Positions 42,983-52,289 of a stretch of DNA of 64,000 bases are shown here, piece by piece. Position numbers and translations under genes: made by a program. The notes beneath the pieces were generated by a model. The model made no database searches. It was not told the origin of the DNA and was given only the letters and a program-made list of their open reading frames with translations. Every line of letters starts with the position of its first letter. Positions within the stretch are counted from its first letter, which is position 1. The stretch lies in the NCBI GenBank assembly GCA_031277795.1, contig JAITLQ010000015.1:62001-126000 (forward strand). The letters are read 5' to 3'. This DNA comes from Arthrobacter sp. GTDB taxonomy: Bacteria > Actinomycetota > Actinomycetes > Actinomycetales > Micrococcaceae.

Positions 42983-43911
42983 GCGACCCCGGACGCACCG
43001 GACACCCCGACCACGGCGCCGAACCCGCCGCCGGTCCCGCCGCGCCGGAGGGCGCCGCCTCGGGCGCCGCCCGACCCAGCGGCGTCGGGCACCGGCTTCG
43101 TCGCGCCCGTCCCGGCACCTGGTTCCTGTCCGCCTGCGGCCTCGTGATCCTCCTGTGTGCCGCGGTCCCGTGGCTCATCGCGCCGGGTGACCCGCTCGCG
43201 ATCGCGCCGCGCGAGTCCTTCAGGGCCCCGGGCTGGGGCCACCCCTTCGGCACGGACGAATCGGGCCGCGACCTCTTCACCCGCGTGGTGCACGGGACGC
43301 GTTCTTCGGTGCTCATCGGCGTCCTCTCCACGCTGCTGGGCGTGGGACTCGGCGCCGTGCTGGGGCTCATCACCGGCCTAGGGCGGCGCTGGGTGGACGC
43401 CGCGGGCTCGCGGCTCATCGACGCGATGCTCGCCTTCCCCACGCTGCTGCTCGCGCTCCTGCTCATCGCCGTGCGCGGTCCCGGCGTGGCCACCGTCATC
43501 GTGGCCGTGGGGCTCTCCAGCGCGCCCGGCTACGCCCGGCTGCTGCGCTCCGAGGTGCGCCGCGTCTCCCGCACTGGCCACGTCGAGGCCGCACGGATGC
43601 TGGGCAAGGGGCCGCTCACGATCGTGTGGCGGCACATCCTGCCCGGGGCGCTCGGGCCGCTCTTGGCCGTCGCAACGCTCGGCGTGGGGCAGGCCATCGT
43701 CTGGGCGTCCGCCCTGGGCTATCTGGGTCTCGGAGCGCCGCCGCCGGAGCCCGAATGGGGCGCCATGCTCAACGCCGGCCGCACCTACATCAGCAACGGA
43801 TGGTGGATGACCGTGTTCCCAGGCCTCGCGATCGTGGGCGTCGGCGTGGTGGCCACGCTGGCCGGCCGGCGGCTCTCCGCGCGCTGGGCCGGCCGAGGGG
43901 GCGCGCGATGA
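42979..43911 (+). CDS. ABC transporter permease (DppC/OppC type), 310 aa
   Basis: Second permease: A-P-G-W-G-H-P-F-G-T-D-E-S-G-R-D-L-F-T-R-V-V-H-G (the DppC signature), EAA loop E-A-A-R-M-L-G-K-G-P-L-T-I-V-W-R-H-I-L-P, and the C-terminal G-L-G-A-P-P-P-E-P-E-W-G-A-M-L. About 45 Ala/Pro-rich residues precede helix 1. Its ATG overlaps the stop of the first permease and its stop overlaps the ATPase start, so the three are translationally coupled. Confidence 0.93.
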   Translation: MSDPGRTGHPDHGAEPAAGPAAPEGAASGAARPSGVGHRLRRARPGTWFLSACGLVILLCAAVPWLIAPGDPLAIAPRESFRAPGWGHPFGTDESGRDLFTRVVHGTRSSVLIGVLSTLLGVGLGAVLGLITGLGRRWVDAAGSRLIDAMLAFPTLLLALLLIAVRGPGVATVIVAVGLSSAPGYARLLRSEVRRVSRTGHVEAARMLGKGPLTIVWRHILPGALGPLLAVATLGVGQAIVWASALGYLGLGAPPPEPEWGAMLNAGRTYISNGWWMTVFPGLAIVGVGVVATLAGRRLSARWAGRGGAR

Positions 43912-45686
43912 GTTCCGAGACGGCCGGGGCGGCCGGGACGGCCGGTACCCCCGGGCGCCCCGTGGCCGGGGCCTCCGTGGTGTCAGCGCGCGGTCTGCGG
44001 GTGGCGTTCGACGGCGTTCAGGTGGTGCGCGGGATCGATCTCTCGATCGCGCCGGGGACCTGCCTCGCGCTGGTGGGGGAGTCCGGCTCCGGCAAGTCCG
44101 TCACGGCCCGCGCGCTCGTGGGGCTGACGGGCGGCTCGGTCGCCGCAGACGAGCTCACGGTGGCCGGCGCCGACGCGCTGAGCCTGAGCGAGCGCGCGTG
44201 GCGCTCGGTCCGCGGGCGCCGCGTGGGCACCGTGCTGCAGGACGCCCTCGGCTCGCTCGACCCGCTGCGCCCCGTGGGCCGCGAGGTGGCCGACGCCGCG
44301 CGGCTGGCCGGGATCCCGCTGGACCTCCCCGCCCTCCTGCGCTCCGTGGGCCTGGACCCGGCCGCCGCAGCGCGGCGTCCCGACGAGCTCTCCGGCGGCA
44401 TGCGCCAGCGCGCGCTCATCGCCGCCGCCCTCGCCGCCGATCCCGAGCTGGTCATCGCCGACGAGCCCACCACGGCCCTGGACACCACGCGCCAGGCGGT
44501 GGTCCTCTCGCTGCTGCGCGCCCGCGTCGATGCCGGGGGAGCGCTGCTCTTCATCACCCACGACCTCGCCGCCGCCCGCCGCGTGGCCGACGAGGTCGCC
44601 ATCATGGACGCCGGCCGGATCGTGGAGCGTGGCCCCGTGGCCGAGGTGCTCGCCGCGCCGGCCAGCGCCGAGGGGCGCCGGCTCGTGGCCTCGGTGCCGT
44701 GGGAGCGTCCGCGCTGTGAGCGCCTCCTGCCCGACGCCGGGGGGTCGGGTTCCGCGGCCGCGTCCCGTGGGGGTGGCGGGGGCGACGCCGGCGGTGCCGG
44801 CACCGCCGGGACTCGCCCCGGCGGGGCCGCGGGAGTTGTGCGGGCCACCGGGGGCCGCGGAGCCGGCCCGGGCGAGGCGCCCGGTGGTGACCCGACGCGC
44901 GCGACCCGGGTGGGCGTCGTCGTGCCTTCCCTGGAAGCGGCGGGCGGGACGCCCGTCCTGGAGCTGGACCGCGTGAGCATCCGGCACCGCGGGGCGGAGG
45001 CACCCACCGTGGTGGGGGCCTCGCTGCGGCTCGAACGCGGGCGGACGCTGGGGCTCGTGGGGGAGTCGGGCTCGGGGAAGTCCACCCTGCTGCGCGCGGC
45101 GGCCGGGCTGGTCCCGCTCGAGGCCGGCGAGGTGCGCCTGGGCGGCGAGGCGTGGTCGGCGCTGCCCGAACGGCGGCGCCGCAAGCGCCGGCGCGAACTC
45201 GCGATGATCGTGCAGGACCCGCTGGGTTCCTTTGAGCCGCGCTGGAGCGTTGGCACGATCCTGACCGACGCGCTGGGGCGCCGGGATGCGCGGGCCGTCG
45301 AGGAGCTCCTGGAGTCGGTGCATCTTCCCGCGGGGGTGGCGGGGGCGCATCCGCGCACGCTCTCGGGCGGGCAGCGCCAGCGCGTGGCGATCGCCCGCGC
45401 TCTGGCCGTGCGGCCCGCGGTGCTGCTGTGCGACGAGCCGGTCTCCGCGCTGGATGCCTCCGTGCAGGCCCGCGTGCTCGACCTGTTGGACGAGCTGCAG
45501 GAGGAGCGGGGGCTGGCGATCCTGTTGGTCTCCCACGACCTGGGCGTCATCCGGCACGCGAGCGACGAGCTGGCCGTGCTGGACGGCGGCACCATCGTGG
45601 AGTCAGGAGCAACGGAGGCCGTGCTGGCCTCGCCTCGACACCCGTTCACGCGCGAGCTCATCGAGGCGGCGCCGCGCCTGCGCTGA
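43908..45686 (+). CDS. Fused double ABC ATPase (DppD-DppF type), 592 aa
   Basis: Two complete ATPase domains in one chain. Both have Walker A G-E-S-G-S-G-K-S; signatures are L-S-G-G-M-R-Q-R (first) and L-S-G-G-Q-R-Q-R (second); Walker B V-I-A-D-E-P-T-T-A-L-D and L-L-C-D-E-P-V-S-A-L-D. An 80-residue Gly-rich linker joins them (about 270-350). The first domain corresponds to DppD, the second to DppF, which are usually separate genes. ATGA overlap with the permease. It ends at a four-copy palindromic element. Confidence 0.93.
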   Translation: MSSETAGAAGTAGTPGRPVAGASVVSARGLRVAFDGVQVVRGIDLSIAPGTCLALVGESGSGKSVTARALVGLTGGSVAADELTVAGADALSLSERAWRSVRGRRVGTVLQDALGSLDPLRPVGREVADAARLAGIPLDLPALLRSVGLDPAAAARRPDELSGGMRQRALIAAALAADPELVIADEPTTALDTTRQAVVLSLLRARVDAGGALLFITHDLAAARRVADEVAIMDAGRIVERGPVAEVLAAPASAEGRRLVASVPWERPRCERLLPDAGGSGSAAASRGGGGGDAGGAGTAGTRPGGAAGVVRATGGRGAGPGEAPGGDPTRATRVGVVVPSLEAAGGTPVLELDRVSIRHRGAEAPTVVGASLRLERGRTLGLVGESGSGKSTLLRAAAGLVPLEAGEVRLGGEAWSALPERRRRKRRRELAMIVQDPLGSFEPRWSVGTILTDALGRRDARAVEELLESVHLPAGVAGAHPRTLSGGQRQRVAIARALAVRPAVLLCDEPVSALDASVQARVLDLLDELQEERGLAILLVSHDLGVIRHASDELAVLDGGTIVESGATEAVLASPRHPFTRELIEAAPRLR

Positions 45687-45699
45687 GCAGCGCGAGCGG

Positions 45700-45817
45700 T
45701 TCGCGAGTGCCTGGTGCTCAAACGCTCGTTTCGCGAGTGCCTGGTGTCGCCGAATCGGCCGGTTCGGCGGCACAACGCACTCGCGAAGGGCCGGCGACGG
45801 CACAAGGCACTCGCGAG
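45700..45817. repeat. Four-copy 30-nt palindromic element (two direct, two inverted)
   Basis: Copies begin TTCGCGAGTGCCTGGTG at 45700 and 45730; inverted copies span 45758-45787 and 45788-45817. Spacing is exactly 30 nt within each pair and the symmetry axis is GGCC at 45757-45760, giving a 118-nt near-symmetrical palindrome. The core recurs singly, with changes, at about 55950. It lies between convergent genes, so terminator function is likely, but a simple terminator would need only one pair. Confidence 0.85.
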
Positions 45818-45826
45818 GGGCGTCGC

Positions 45827-46285
45827 TTAGCCCTGGGCAGCCTGCCTGCGCCGGATGCGGCGGGCGAGCCGCCGGTTGCTGATGAACATGGGGATCCATC
45901 CGATCAGGCAGAGCCCCGAGACGATGAAGCCGATGGTGGTGAGGGTGAGGGGCGCCGTCAGCGTGGAGGCGACGCTGTAGCCGTCGTGCACCGCCGCCCG
46001 GAGGCCTTGCCTGAACGCCCAGGAGACGGCCGCGATCGTGAGGGCCGGTCCGATCAGGCCGACGGCCAAGGCCCCCACGAGGCACGCCAGGATGGTGCCG
46101 GCGATCGCGCCGAGGATGTTCAGGGAGCGGGGGTCGTTGGTGGCGCAGCTGCCCCCACCGCAGTCCCAGCTCATGGTGTCCGCGAGGTGGCCGAAGGTGA
46201 AGGCGGACCAGGCGGCAAAGACCGTGAGGAGGATCGCCGCCAGGACTCGTACCCACCTGTTTCTCGCCAGCGCCAGGACCTTCAT
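45827..46285 (-). CDS. Hypothetical membrane protein, 152 aa
   Basis: Not assigned. Four hydrophobic segments; the first extracytoplasmic loop holds S-W-D-C-G-G-G-S-C-A-T-N-D-P-R-S-L-N with two cysteines that could form a disulphide. The C-terminus is very basic (N-R-R-L-A-R-R-I-R-R-R). The ATG at 46283-46285 is the likely start. It is divergent from the SdpI-like gene. Confidence 0.65.
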   Translation of the reverse strand: MKVLALARNRWVRVLAAILLTVFAAWSAFTFGHLADTMSWDCGGGSCATNDPRSLNILGAIAGTILACLVGALAVGLIGPALTIAAVSWAFRQGLRAAVHDGYSVASTLTAPLTLTTIGFIVSGLCLIGWIPMFISNRRLARRIRRRQAAQG

Positions 46286-46408
46286 GCCTCCCAGCCTAGC
46301 CAGCGCCGTCCGGGCGACCTCCCCGAAGCCTCCCCGAGGCATGAGAGGGTGGAATGGCGCTGGCGCGCGTCCCGCCCGCTCGCACCCTTGACGGAAAGGC
46401 GCTCAAGA

Positions 46409-46744
46409 ATGCTCGCGGATGTCGTCATCCTCATCGCAGGCCTCTCGATCATGGTCCTGGGGGTGCTCTCCGGGCTCGAGAAACTGCCGAGAAACGCCTG
46501 GGTGGGCATCAGAATCGCCTCGGTCATGGAATCCGACGAAGCGTGGAGGATCGGGCACCGAGCCGCCGCGCGCTGGACGTTCGGGGGCGGGTTCTTTGCC
46601 GCTGCGGCCGCGATCGTCTCCCTGAGCATCGGCACCGAATCGGCCGTCCCCACCCTGATCGGCGCCTTCGGCCTGGTGGTGCTGCTGCTCATCGGCACGC
46701 GGGTCGCGTCCACCGCCGCGCAGGCGCTCAACGAGCGTCGCTGA
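46409..46744 (+). CDS. SdpI family membrane protein, 111 aa
   Basis: Three hydrophobic segments with the SdpI/YhfL block P-R-N-A-W-V-G-I-R-I-A-S-V-M-E-S-D-E-A-W-R-I-G-H-R-A-A between the first and second. Bacillus SdpI gives immunity to the SdpC toxin, but most short homologues have no known role, and no SdpC-like gene is adjacent. GGAAAGG lies 10 nt before the ATG. Confidence 0.8.
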   Translation: MLADVVILIAGLSIMVLGVLSGLEKLPRNAWVGIRIASVMESDEAWRIGHRAAARWTFGGGFFAAAAAIVSLSIGTESAVPTLIGAFGLVVLLLIGTRVASTAAQALNERR

Positions 46745-46811
46745 CCTCCCGCCGGCCACCCAACTGCCGTGCGGCGGCCTCCCGCCGGCCTCCCGCCAGA
46801 GGGAGGCGACG

Positions 46812-48410
46812 CTAGCTCCCGATGTCCCGCCGCCTGAAGCCGAGCAACCCCAGCACCACGAGGAGCGCGGCGACGGCGGTGAGGCCGGCCAGCGTGCCGA
46901 ACCCCGCGCCGTCGAGCCCCTGGATACCCAGCGTCGGCACGTGCTCGAAGGGATTGAGCTTGAGCACCCACGTGGGGAGGTTGAGCGTGGACCCGAAGAG
47001 CGTCAGGACGAACGAGATCAGCAGGCCGAGCCAGGCTAGCGGGGTCACGCGGGGCAGGGCGCCCACCACGGCGACCGCCACCCCGATCACGACCCAGAGC
47101 GCGGGGAGGGCTGCCGCCGCCTGGCCCAGCGTGCGCCAGTAGTCGGCGCCGACGTCGGCCGACGCGGCGAGCCAGGCCAGCAGCGCCGCCCCGAGGATCA
47201 GGAACACGGAGGAGACGAGCAGCGCCAGCGCCACCTGCGAGCCCAGGTACCTGAGCCGCGAGAGCGGCGTGGCCAGGAGGGTCTCGAGGCGCCCGGAGGT
47301 CTCCTCGGCCCTGACGCGCTGCAGGAGCCAGATGCCGGGGATGGAGAGCACAAGCCCGAGTATCGACAGGATCGTCACCAGGAAGGCGGAGACCAGGGTG
47401 GCCTGCGAGGTGGCGCCGGCGGCGAGGATCTTCTGGATCATCGAGTCCTGCCCCAGCAGATCGCGGATGGAACCGGCCAGGTAGCCGAGCACCACGCCCA
47501 GGACCAGGGCGACGATCGCCCAGGTGATCAGCTGGGTGCGGCTCAAGCGCGCCGCCAGCCCGAACGGACCGGCGATCGAGCCGGTCGCTGGGCCCGGCCG
47601 CGGGTCAAGGACGCCTTGGCCAAAGTCGCGGCGGGACTGCAGCACGAGCGCCACGGCCAGCACGGCCAGGGCGAGGGCCAGCACCGCCAGCAGCGGCCAC
47701 GGGTTGTTCTGGTCGCCGGGGTGCGTCTCGCCGACCCACCCGAGCGGGTCGAGCCAGACGGTCCAGGCCGGGGCCTCGAGCGTGCTGAGGGCGCCGCGCA
47801 GCAGGAACAGGGCGCCGAGGGTGCCCACGGCGAGGGCCGTGCACGTGTGGGCGTCGGCCCCGAGCTGGGCGGCGAGCACCGCCACGGCCGTGAAGAGCAG
47901 CCCGGTGGCCGTGAAGGTGGCGCCGAGCAGGAACGACGTCGCGGGGTTGCCTCCCGCGGCGGTCGTCACGACCGCGGCCACGAGCCCCACGAGCAGCGAG
48001 CACGCGGCGCCGACGGCGACGCCGGCGCAGACCCGGGCCAGCCGGCCCACCACGCCGGAGGCCAGGAGTTCCGCCTGCCCCGAATCCTCCTGCGCCCTGG
48101 TGCAGCGCACCACGGCAAAGATGGCGCCCAACCCGGCGAGCAGCCCACCCACCGTGAGGCTGCGCCACACGGCAAAGCCGTCGGCCGTCCCGAAGTCGGT
48201 GGCCGGGCCGAAGATGAGGCTGAGCGCTGGGTTGCTCTTCACCGCGAGCTCGAGGCCCTGGCGCGAGGCGGCGTCGGGGAACGCGGCGGGGTAGGCCAGC
48301 ACGGAGGAGGCCGGGAGCAGGGTGGCGAGGAAGACCCACGGCAGGAAGCGGCGCCCGTCGTGGCGCAGGGAGGCCAGCCACAGCGTGCGGGTGCCAACGA
48401 GCGCGTTCAC
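46812..48410 (-). CDS. ABC exporter permease of the polyketide-antibiotic exporter type, 532 aa
   Basis: Twelve hydrophobic segments in two halves, the layout of actinobacterial 'exporter of polyketide antibiotics' permeases such as TetAB-type drug exporters. Blocks include V-R-C-T-R-A-Q-E-D-S-G-Q-A-E-L-L in the first half and R-A-E-E-T-S-G-R-L-E-T-L-L-A-T-P-L-S-R in the second. The GTG start overlaps the stop of the ATPase gene (GTGA). Together they form an exporter of unknown substrate. Confidence 0.88.
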   Translation of the reverse strand: MNALVGTRTLWLASLRHDGRRFLPWVFLATLLPASSVLAYPAAFPDAASRQGLELAVKSNPALSLIFGPATDFGTADGFAVWRSLTVGGLLAGLGAIFAVVRCTRAQEDSGQAELLASGVVGRLARVCAGVAVGAACSLLVGLVAAVVTTAAGGNPATSFLLGATFTATGLLFTAVAVLAAQLGADAHTCTALAVGTLGALFLLRGALSTLEAPAWTVWLDPLGWVGETHPGDQNNPWPLLAVLALALAVLAVALVLQSRRDFGQGVLDPRPGPATGSIAGPFGLAARLSRTQLITWAIVALVLGVVLGYLAGSIRDLLGQDSMIQKILAAGATSQATLVSAFLVTILSILGLVLSIPGIWLLQRVRAEETSGRLETLLATPLSRLRYLGSQVALALLVSSVFLILGAALLAWLAASADVGADYWRTLGQAAAALPALWVVIGVAVAVVGALPRVTPLAWLGLLISFVLTLFGSTLNLPTWVLKLNPFEHVPTLGIQGLDGAGFGTLAGLTAVAALLVVLGLLGFRRRDIGS

Positions 48411-49324
48411 GACGCCGCCTCGGCCGAACCGCCCTCGTCCTCCGTGTAGGCGCTGAGGAAGAGGGACTCCAACGACGGCGGCTCCACGCTGAGCTCGAGG
48501 AGGCCGTAGGCGTTGAGCGAGGCCACCACGTCACCCACGCCTGCGGAGTCCACCGTGGCGCTCAGGCGGGTGCCCTCCAGGCTCGCGTCCGGCAACGCCG
48601 TGAGCGCCGAGCGCGGCGGGGGCGAGGCCAGGACGGCGTGGAGGGTGGAGCGTGCGGCGCCGCGCAGCTCCTCGAGACTGCCCGAACGCACTACCCGCCC
48701 GGCGCGGATGATGGAGACGCGGTCGGCCAGCGACTGCACCTCGGAGAGGATGTGGCTGCTCAGCAGCACCGTGGCCCCGTCCGCCGTGGCGCGCCGCAGC
48801 TCCTCCTGGAAGACGTTCTCCATGAGCGGGTCGAGGCCGCTCGTGGGCTCGTCGAGGAGCAGCAGCTCGGCATGCGAGGCCAGCGCGGCGACGATCGCGA
48901 CCTTCTGCCGGTTGCCCTTGGAGTACTGCCGCCCGCGCTTGCGTGGGTCCAGCTCGAAGCGCTCGATCAGCTCGGCCCGCCGGGCGGTGTCCAGCCCGCC
49001 GCGCAGGCGACCCAGCAGATCGATCGCCTCGCCACCCGTCATGGACGGCCACAGGCTCACGTCCCCCGGGACGTAAGCCAGGCGCCGGTGGAGGGACACG
49101 ACGTCGTGCCATGGATCCGCGCCGAGCACCCTCACCGTCCCGCCGTCGGCCCGCAGGAGCCCCAGCAGCACGCGCAGCGTGGTGGACTTGCCGGCCCCGT
49201 TGGGGCCGAGGAAGCCGTGGACCTCGCCGGTGTGGACCTCGAGATCCACGCCGTGCAGGGCCGTGAAGGAACCGAATGACTTGCTCAGACCCGCGGCGCT
49301 GATCGCCGTCTCGTTGCCACCCAT
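48407..49324 (-). CDS. ABC exporter ATPase (DrrA-like), 305 aa
   Basis: Single ATPase domain: Walker A G-P-N-G-A-G-K-S-T-T, signature Y-S-K-G-N-R-Q-K (variant of LSGGQ; the glycine-rich core is altered), Walker B L-L-L-L-D-E-P-T-S-G-L-D, and the switch histidine S-S-H-I-L-S-E. The last 80 residues form the DrrA-type C-terminal domain. AGGAGG sets the ATG at 49322-49324. It is first in the operon with the permease at 46812-48410. Confidence 0.92.
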   Translation of the reverse strand: MGGNETAISAAGLSKSFGSFTALHGVDLEVHTGEVHGFLGPNGAGKSTTLRVLLGLLRADGGTVRVLGADPWHDVVSLHRRLAYVPGDVSLWPSMTGGEAIDLLGRLRGGLDTARRAELIERFELDPRKRGRQYSKGNRQKVAIVAALASHAELLLLDEPTSGLDPLMENVFQEELRRATADGATVLLSSHILSEVQSLADRVSIIRAGRVVRSGSLEELRGAARSTLHAVLASPPPRSALTALPDASLEGTRLSATVDSAGVGDVVASLNAYGLLELSVEPPSLESLFLSAYTEDEGGSAEAAS

Positions 49325-49456
49325 CGCACGCCCTCCTGGACATCGATCGATCGTTGCGGCCCCAGCGTAGGACGACCGGGACGGGAAAGATCCGTTCGCG
49401 AGCAACAAACTTTCCCCGCGGGTTCGGCGGCCCGGCGCACGCGGGAGAATGGGGTG

Positions 49457-52270
49457 GTGAGCGCTCCCTTCGATCTCGATGCCCTCGGCCGCGGGCTGAC
49501 CTTCTCCACGGTCCTGACCGAGCTGGGACGGGCGCTGGTGCCGATGCCCGACGGCGCGGCGCCGGCCCTCGTGGTCCAGGCGCCGCCCGGGACGGGCAAG
49601 ACGACGCTGGTGCCGCCCGCCGTCGCCAACGCCGTGGCGCTCGCCGCGGGTGCCGGGACCGGCTCCGCGGCCGTCGCCGGGCGCGTGATCGTCACCCAGC
49701 CGCGCCGCGTCGCCGCGCGCTCGGCCGCCCGGCGGCTGGCCTCGCTCGACGGCTCGGCGCTGGGGGAGCGCGTGGGCTACGCCGTGCGCGGGGAGCGCAA
49801 GGCCGGTCCCGGGGCGCTCCTCGAGTTCGTGACCCCCGGCCTCCTGCTGCGCCGGCTCCTGGCGGATCCGGAGCTGGAGGGCGTCGCGGCCGTGGTGGTC
49901 GACGAGGTGCACGAGCGCCAGCTGGATACGGACCTGCTGCTCGGCTTGCTGGGGGAGGTGCGCGAGCTGCGCGAGGACCTGGCCCTCGTGGCCATGTCCG
50001 CCACGCTCGACGCGCCCCGCTTCGCCGCCCTGCTCGGCACCCCAGAGGCCCCGGCCCCGCTGATCGATTCGCCCTCCGCGCTCTTCCCGCTCGCCGTGAC
50101 GTGGGCCCCGGCGCCCGGGCAGCGTCAGGACGCCCGCGGCGTGACGCGCGAGTTCCTGGAGCACGTGGCCCGCACGGCGGCCGAGGCCCATGCCCGCACC
50201 GTGGCGCTCCAACCGGAGGCGGACGCGCTCGTCTTCCTCCCTGGCGCCCGCGAGGTCTCCCGCGTGGCCGAGGCCCTGCGCCGCCTGGCCCCCGGCTCCG
50301 AGGTGCTGCAGTTGCACGGGCAGGTGCCCGCGCGGGAGCAGGACCGCGCCGTCTCCGGCCGCGAGCCGGGCGGCGCTCCCCGTCTCATCGTCTCCACCGC
50401 CCTCGCCGAGTCATCGCTCACCGTGCCAGGCGTCCGCCTCGTGATCGACGCCGGGCTCTCGCGCGAGCCGCGCCGGGATGCCGGCCGCGGCATGTCCGGC
50501 CTGGTGACGGTGGCCGCCTCGCGCGCCTCGGCCCAGCAACGCGCCGGCCGCGCCGCCCGCCTGGGTCCAGGCGAGGTGGTGCGCTGCTACGACGAACGCA
50601 GTTACGCCGCGGCGCCCGCGAACGTGACGCCGGAGATCCTCACGGCGGATCTCACCGCCGCCGCCCTCGACCTCGCCGTCTGGGGCACGCCGCGCGGCGA
50701 TGGCCTGCGCCTGCCGGACGCGCCGCCCGCCCCGGCGCTCGACGACGCGGAGGCCACCTTGGTCTCGCTCGGCGCCATCGCGCCAGACGGCAGGGCGACG
50801 CCCGCCGGCGAACGGCTCGCGGCCATGCCGCTGGATCCGCGCTGGGCGCGCGCGCTCGTGGATGCCACCGCGATGTCCGGGGCGAGCGATGGCGGCGGGC
50901 GGGGCGGCGGCGCCGCTCGGGTGCCGGGCGCGGCCGGGCGGCGAGGGGCCGAGGAGGTCGCGCTCGCCGTCGCCGTCGCGACCGGGGACGTGCGCCCCGA
51001 CGGGGGAGACCTGGACCGCGCCGTGACGCAGGCCCGCAACGGCTCCCTGCGCGGCGTCGAGGCGGTGCGCCGCGAGGCCAAGCGCCTCGCGCGGCTCGCG
51101 GCCGATGCGCTCGGGGCAACGGCCGCCGGCCCGTCCTCCGTCGGGCCCACCGACCGGGACCGCGGCGGCGAGGCCGGCACAACCCGCGCCGGGGCACCCG
51201 GCGGAGCACCCGCCGTCGGGCAGGGAAACCGCGACTCCGGGGCGCCCGGGCACCCCCACGCCGTCGGTCCTTCCGGCGCCCCCGGCGTGGGCGAGATCGT
51301 CGCCCTCGCGTGGCCGGAGCGCGTGGCGCGGCGCGCGGCGCCCGGCGTCTACCTGCTGGCGTCCGGGACCCGTGCCGGGCTGCCGGAGGGGAGCCCGCTG
51401 GCGGCGCACGAGTGGCTCGCGATCGCCGAGGTGCAGCGGGCCGAGGGGCGGGCCGCGGCCGGGACGGGCGCCGTCATCCGGGCCGCCGCGGCGCTCGATG
51501 AAGAGACCGCGCTCGAGGTGGCGGCGCCGCTCGTGCGGGGCGAGGTCGTGGCATGCTTCGAGGGCGGGCGCGTGCAGGCCAGGCGGGTGCGGGCGATCGG
51601 GGCGATCGAGCTTTCGAGCACGCCGGTGAAGCCCTCCCCGGAGGACGGCGCCCGCGCCGTGGCCGCCGCGCTGCGCGAACAGGGCCTGGGCGCCCTGCAC
51701 TTCTCCGAGGGCGCGGAGGCCCTGCGCCGGCGCCTCGGCGTCCTGCACCTGCACCTCGGGGAGCCGTGGCCGGACGTCTCCGACGAGGCGCTCCTGGCGC
51801 GACTGGACGAGTGGCTCGGGCCCGAGCTCGAGCGGATCGGCGCCGGGACGCCGGCGGCCAAGGTGGACCTGCACGACCCGCTGCGCCGCCTCCTGCCCTG
51901 GCCGGAGGCCGCGCGGCTCGACGAACTGGCGCCGCAGCGCCTCGCGGTCCCCTCGGGGAACACCGCGGCGATCGAGTACCCGCCCGTGGGCGAACCGTCC
52001 CAGCCCGTCGTGGCCGTGAAGCTGCAGGAGTGCTTCGGCTGGGCCGAGACCCCGCGGCTCGCGGACGGCCGCGCGCCCGTGCTCTTCCACCTGCTCTCGC
52101 CGGGGCGCAAGCCGCTCGCCGTCACGAGCGACCTGGCGAGCTTCTGGTCGGGCCCCTACGCCCAGGTGCGCTCGGAGATGCGCGGGCGCTACCCCAAGCA
52201 CCCGTGGCCGGAGGACCCGTGGAGCGCGCAGGCCACGCACCTGACGAAGCGGCGGCTCGAGGGGCGCTGA
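49457..52270 (+). CDS. hrpB: ATP-dependent helicase HrpB (DEAH/RHA family), about 937 aa
   Basis: DExH RNA helicase. Motif I P-P-G-T-G-K-T-T, Ia T-Q-P-R-R-V-A-A-R, II V-V-D-E-V-H-E-R, III S-A-T-L-D, V S-T-A-L-A-E-S-S-L-T-V-P-G-V and VI Q-Q-R-A-G-R-A-A-R, then the HrpB-specific C-terminal part (V-D-L-H-D-P-L-R-R-L-L-P-W, Q-E-C-F-G-W, P-K-H-P-W-P-E-D-P). Two G/A/P-rich insertions (about residues 475-500 and 555-610) are unusual, the second carrying the 11-mer GCCGTCGGGCA. GAGAAT lies 6 nt before the GTG at 49457, suggesting a leaderless start; the GTG at 49454 is equivalent. Its cellular role is not well defined in any species. Confidence 0.92.
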   Translation: MSAPFDLDALGRGLTFSTVLTELGRALVPMPDGAAPALVVQAPPGTGKTTLVPPAVANAVALAAGAGTGSAAVAGRVIVTQPRRVAARSAARRLASLDGSALGERVGYAVRGERKAGPGALLEFVTPGLLLRRLLADPELEGVAAVVVDEVHERQLDTDLLLGLLGEVRELREDLALVAMSATLDAPRFAALLGTPEAPAPLIDSPSALFPLAVTWAPAPGQRQDARGVTREFLEHVARTAAEAHARTVALQPEADALVFLPGAREVSRVAEALRRLAPGSEVLQLHGQVPAREQDRAVSGREPGGAPRLIVSTALAESSLTVPGVRLVIDAGLSREPRRDAGRGMSGLVTVAASRASAQQRAGRAARLGPGEVVRCYDERSYAAAPANVTPEILTADLTAAALDLAVWGTPRGDGLRLPDAPPAPALDDAEATLVSLGAIAPDGRATPAGERLAAMPLDPRWARALVDATAMSGASDGGGRGGGAARVPGAAGRRGAEEVALAVAVATGDVRPDGGDLDRAVTQARNGSLRGVEAVRREAKRLARLAADALGATAAGPSSVGPTDRDRGGEAGTTRAGAPGGAPAVGQGNRDSGAPGHPHAVGPSGAPGVGEIVALAWPERVARRAAPGVYLLASGTRAGLPEGSPLAAHEWLAIAEVQRAEGRAAAGTGAVIRAAAALDEETALEVAAPLVRGEVVACFEGGRVQARRVRAIGAIELSSTPVKPSPEDGARAVAAALREQGLGALHFSEGAEALRRRLGVLHLHLGEPWPDVSDEALLARLDEWLGPELERIGAGTPAAKVDLHDPLRRLLPWPEAARLDELAPQRLAVPSGNTAAIEYPPVGEPSQPVVAVKLQECFGWAETPRLADGRAPVLFHLLSPGRKPLAVTSDLASFWSGPYAQVRSEMRGRYPKHPWPEDPWSAQATHLTKRRLEGR

Positions 52271-52289
52271 GCCCGAGCGGCGCGAAAAC

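Noticed and set aside
45700..45817. Reading the four-copy palindrome as an insertion sequence end or MITE
   Set aside because: No transposase, target-site duplication or internal coding region is visible; kept as a repeat of unknown origin.
46409..46744. SdpI-like protein as toxin immunity
   Set aside because: No SdpC-like toxin gene or operon is nearby, and most short SdpI homologues are not immunity proteins.
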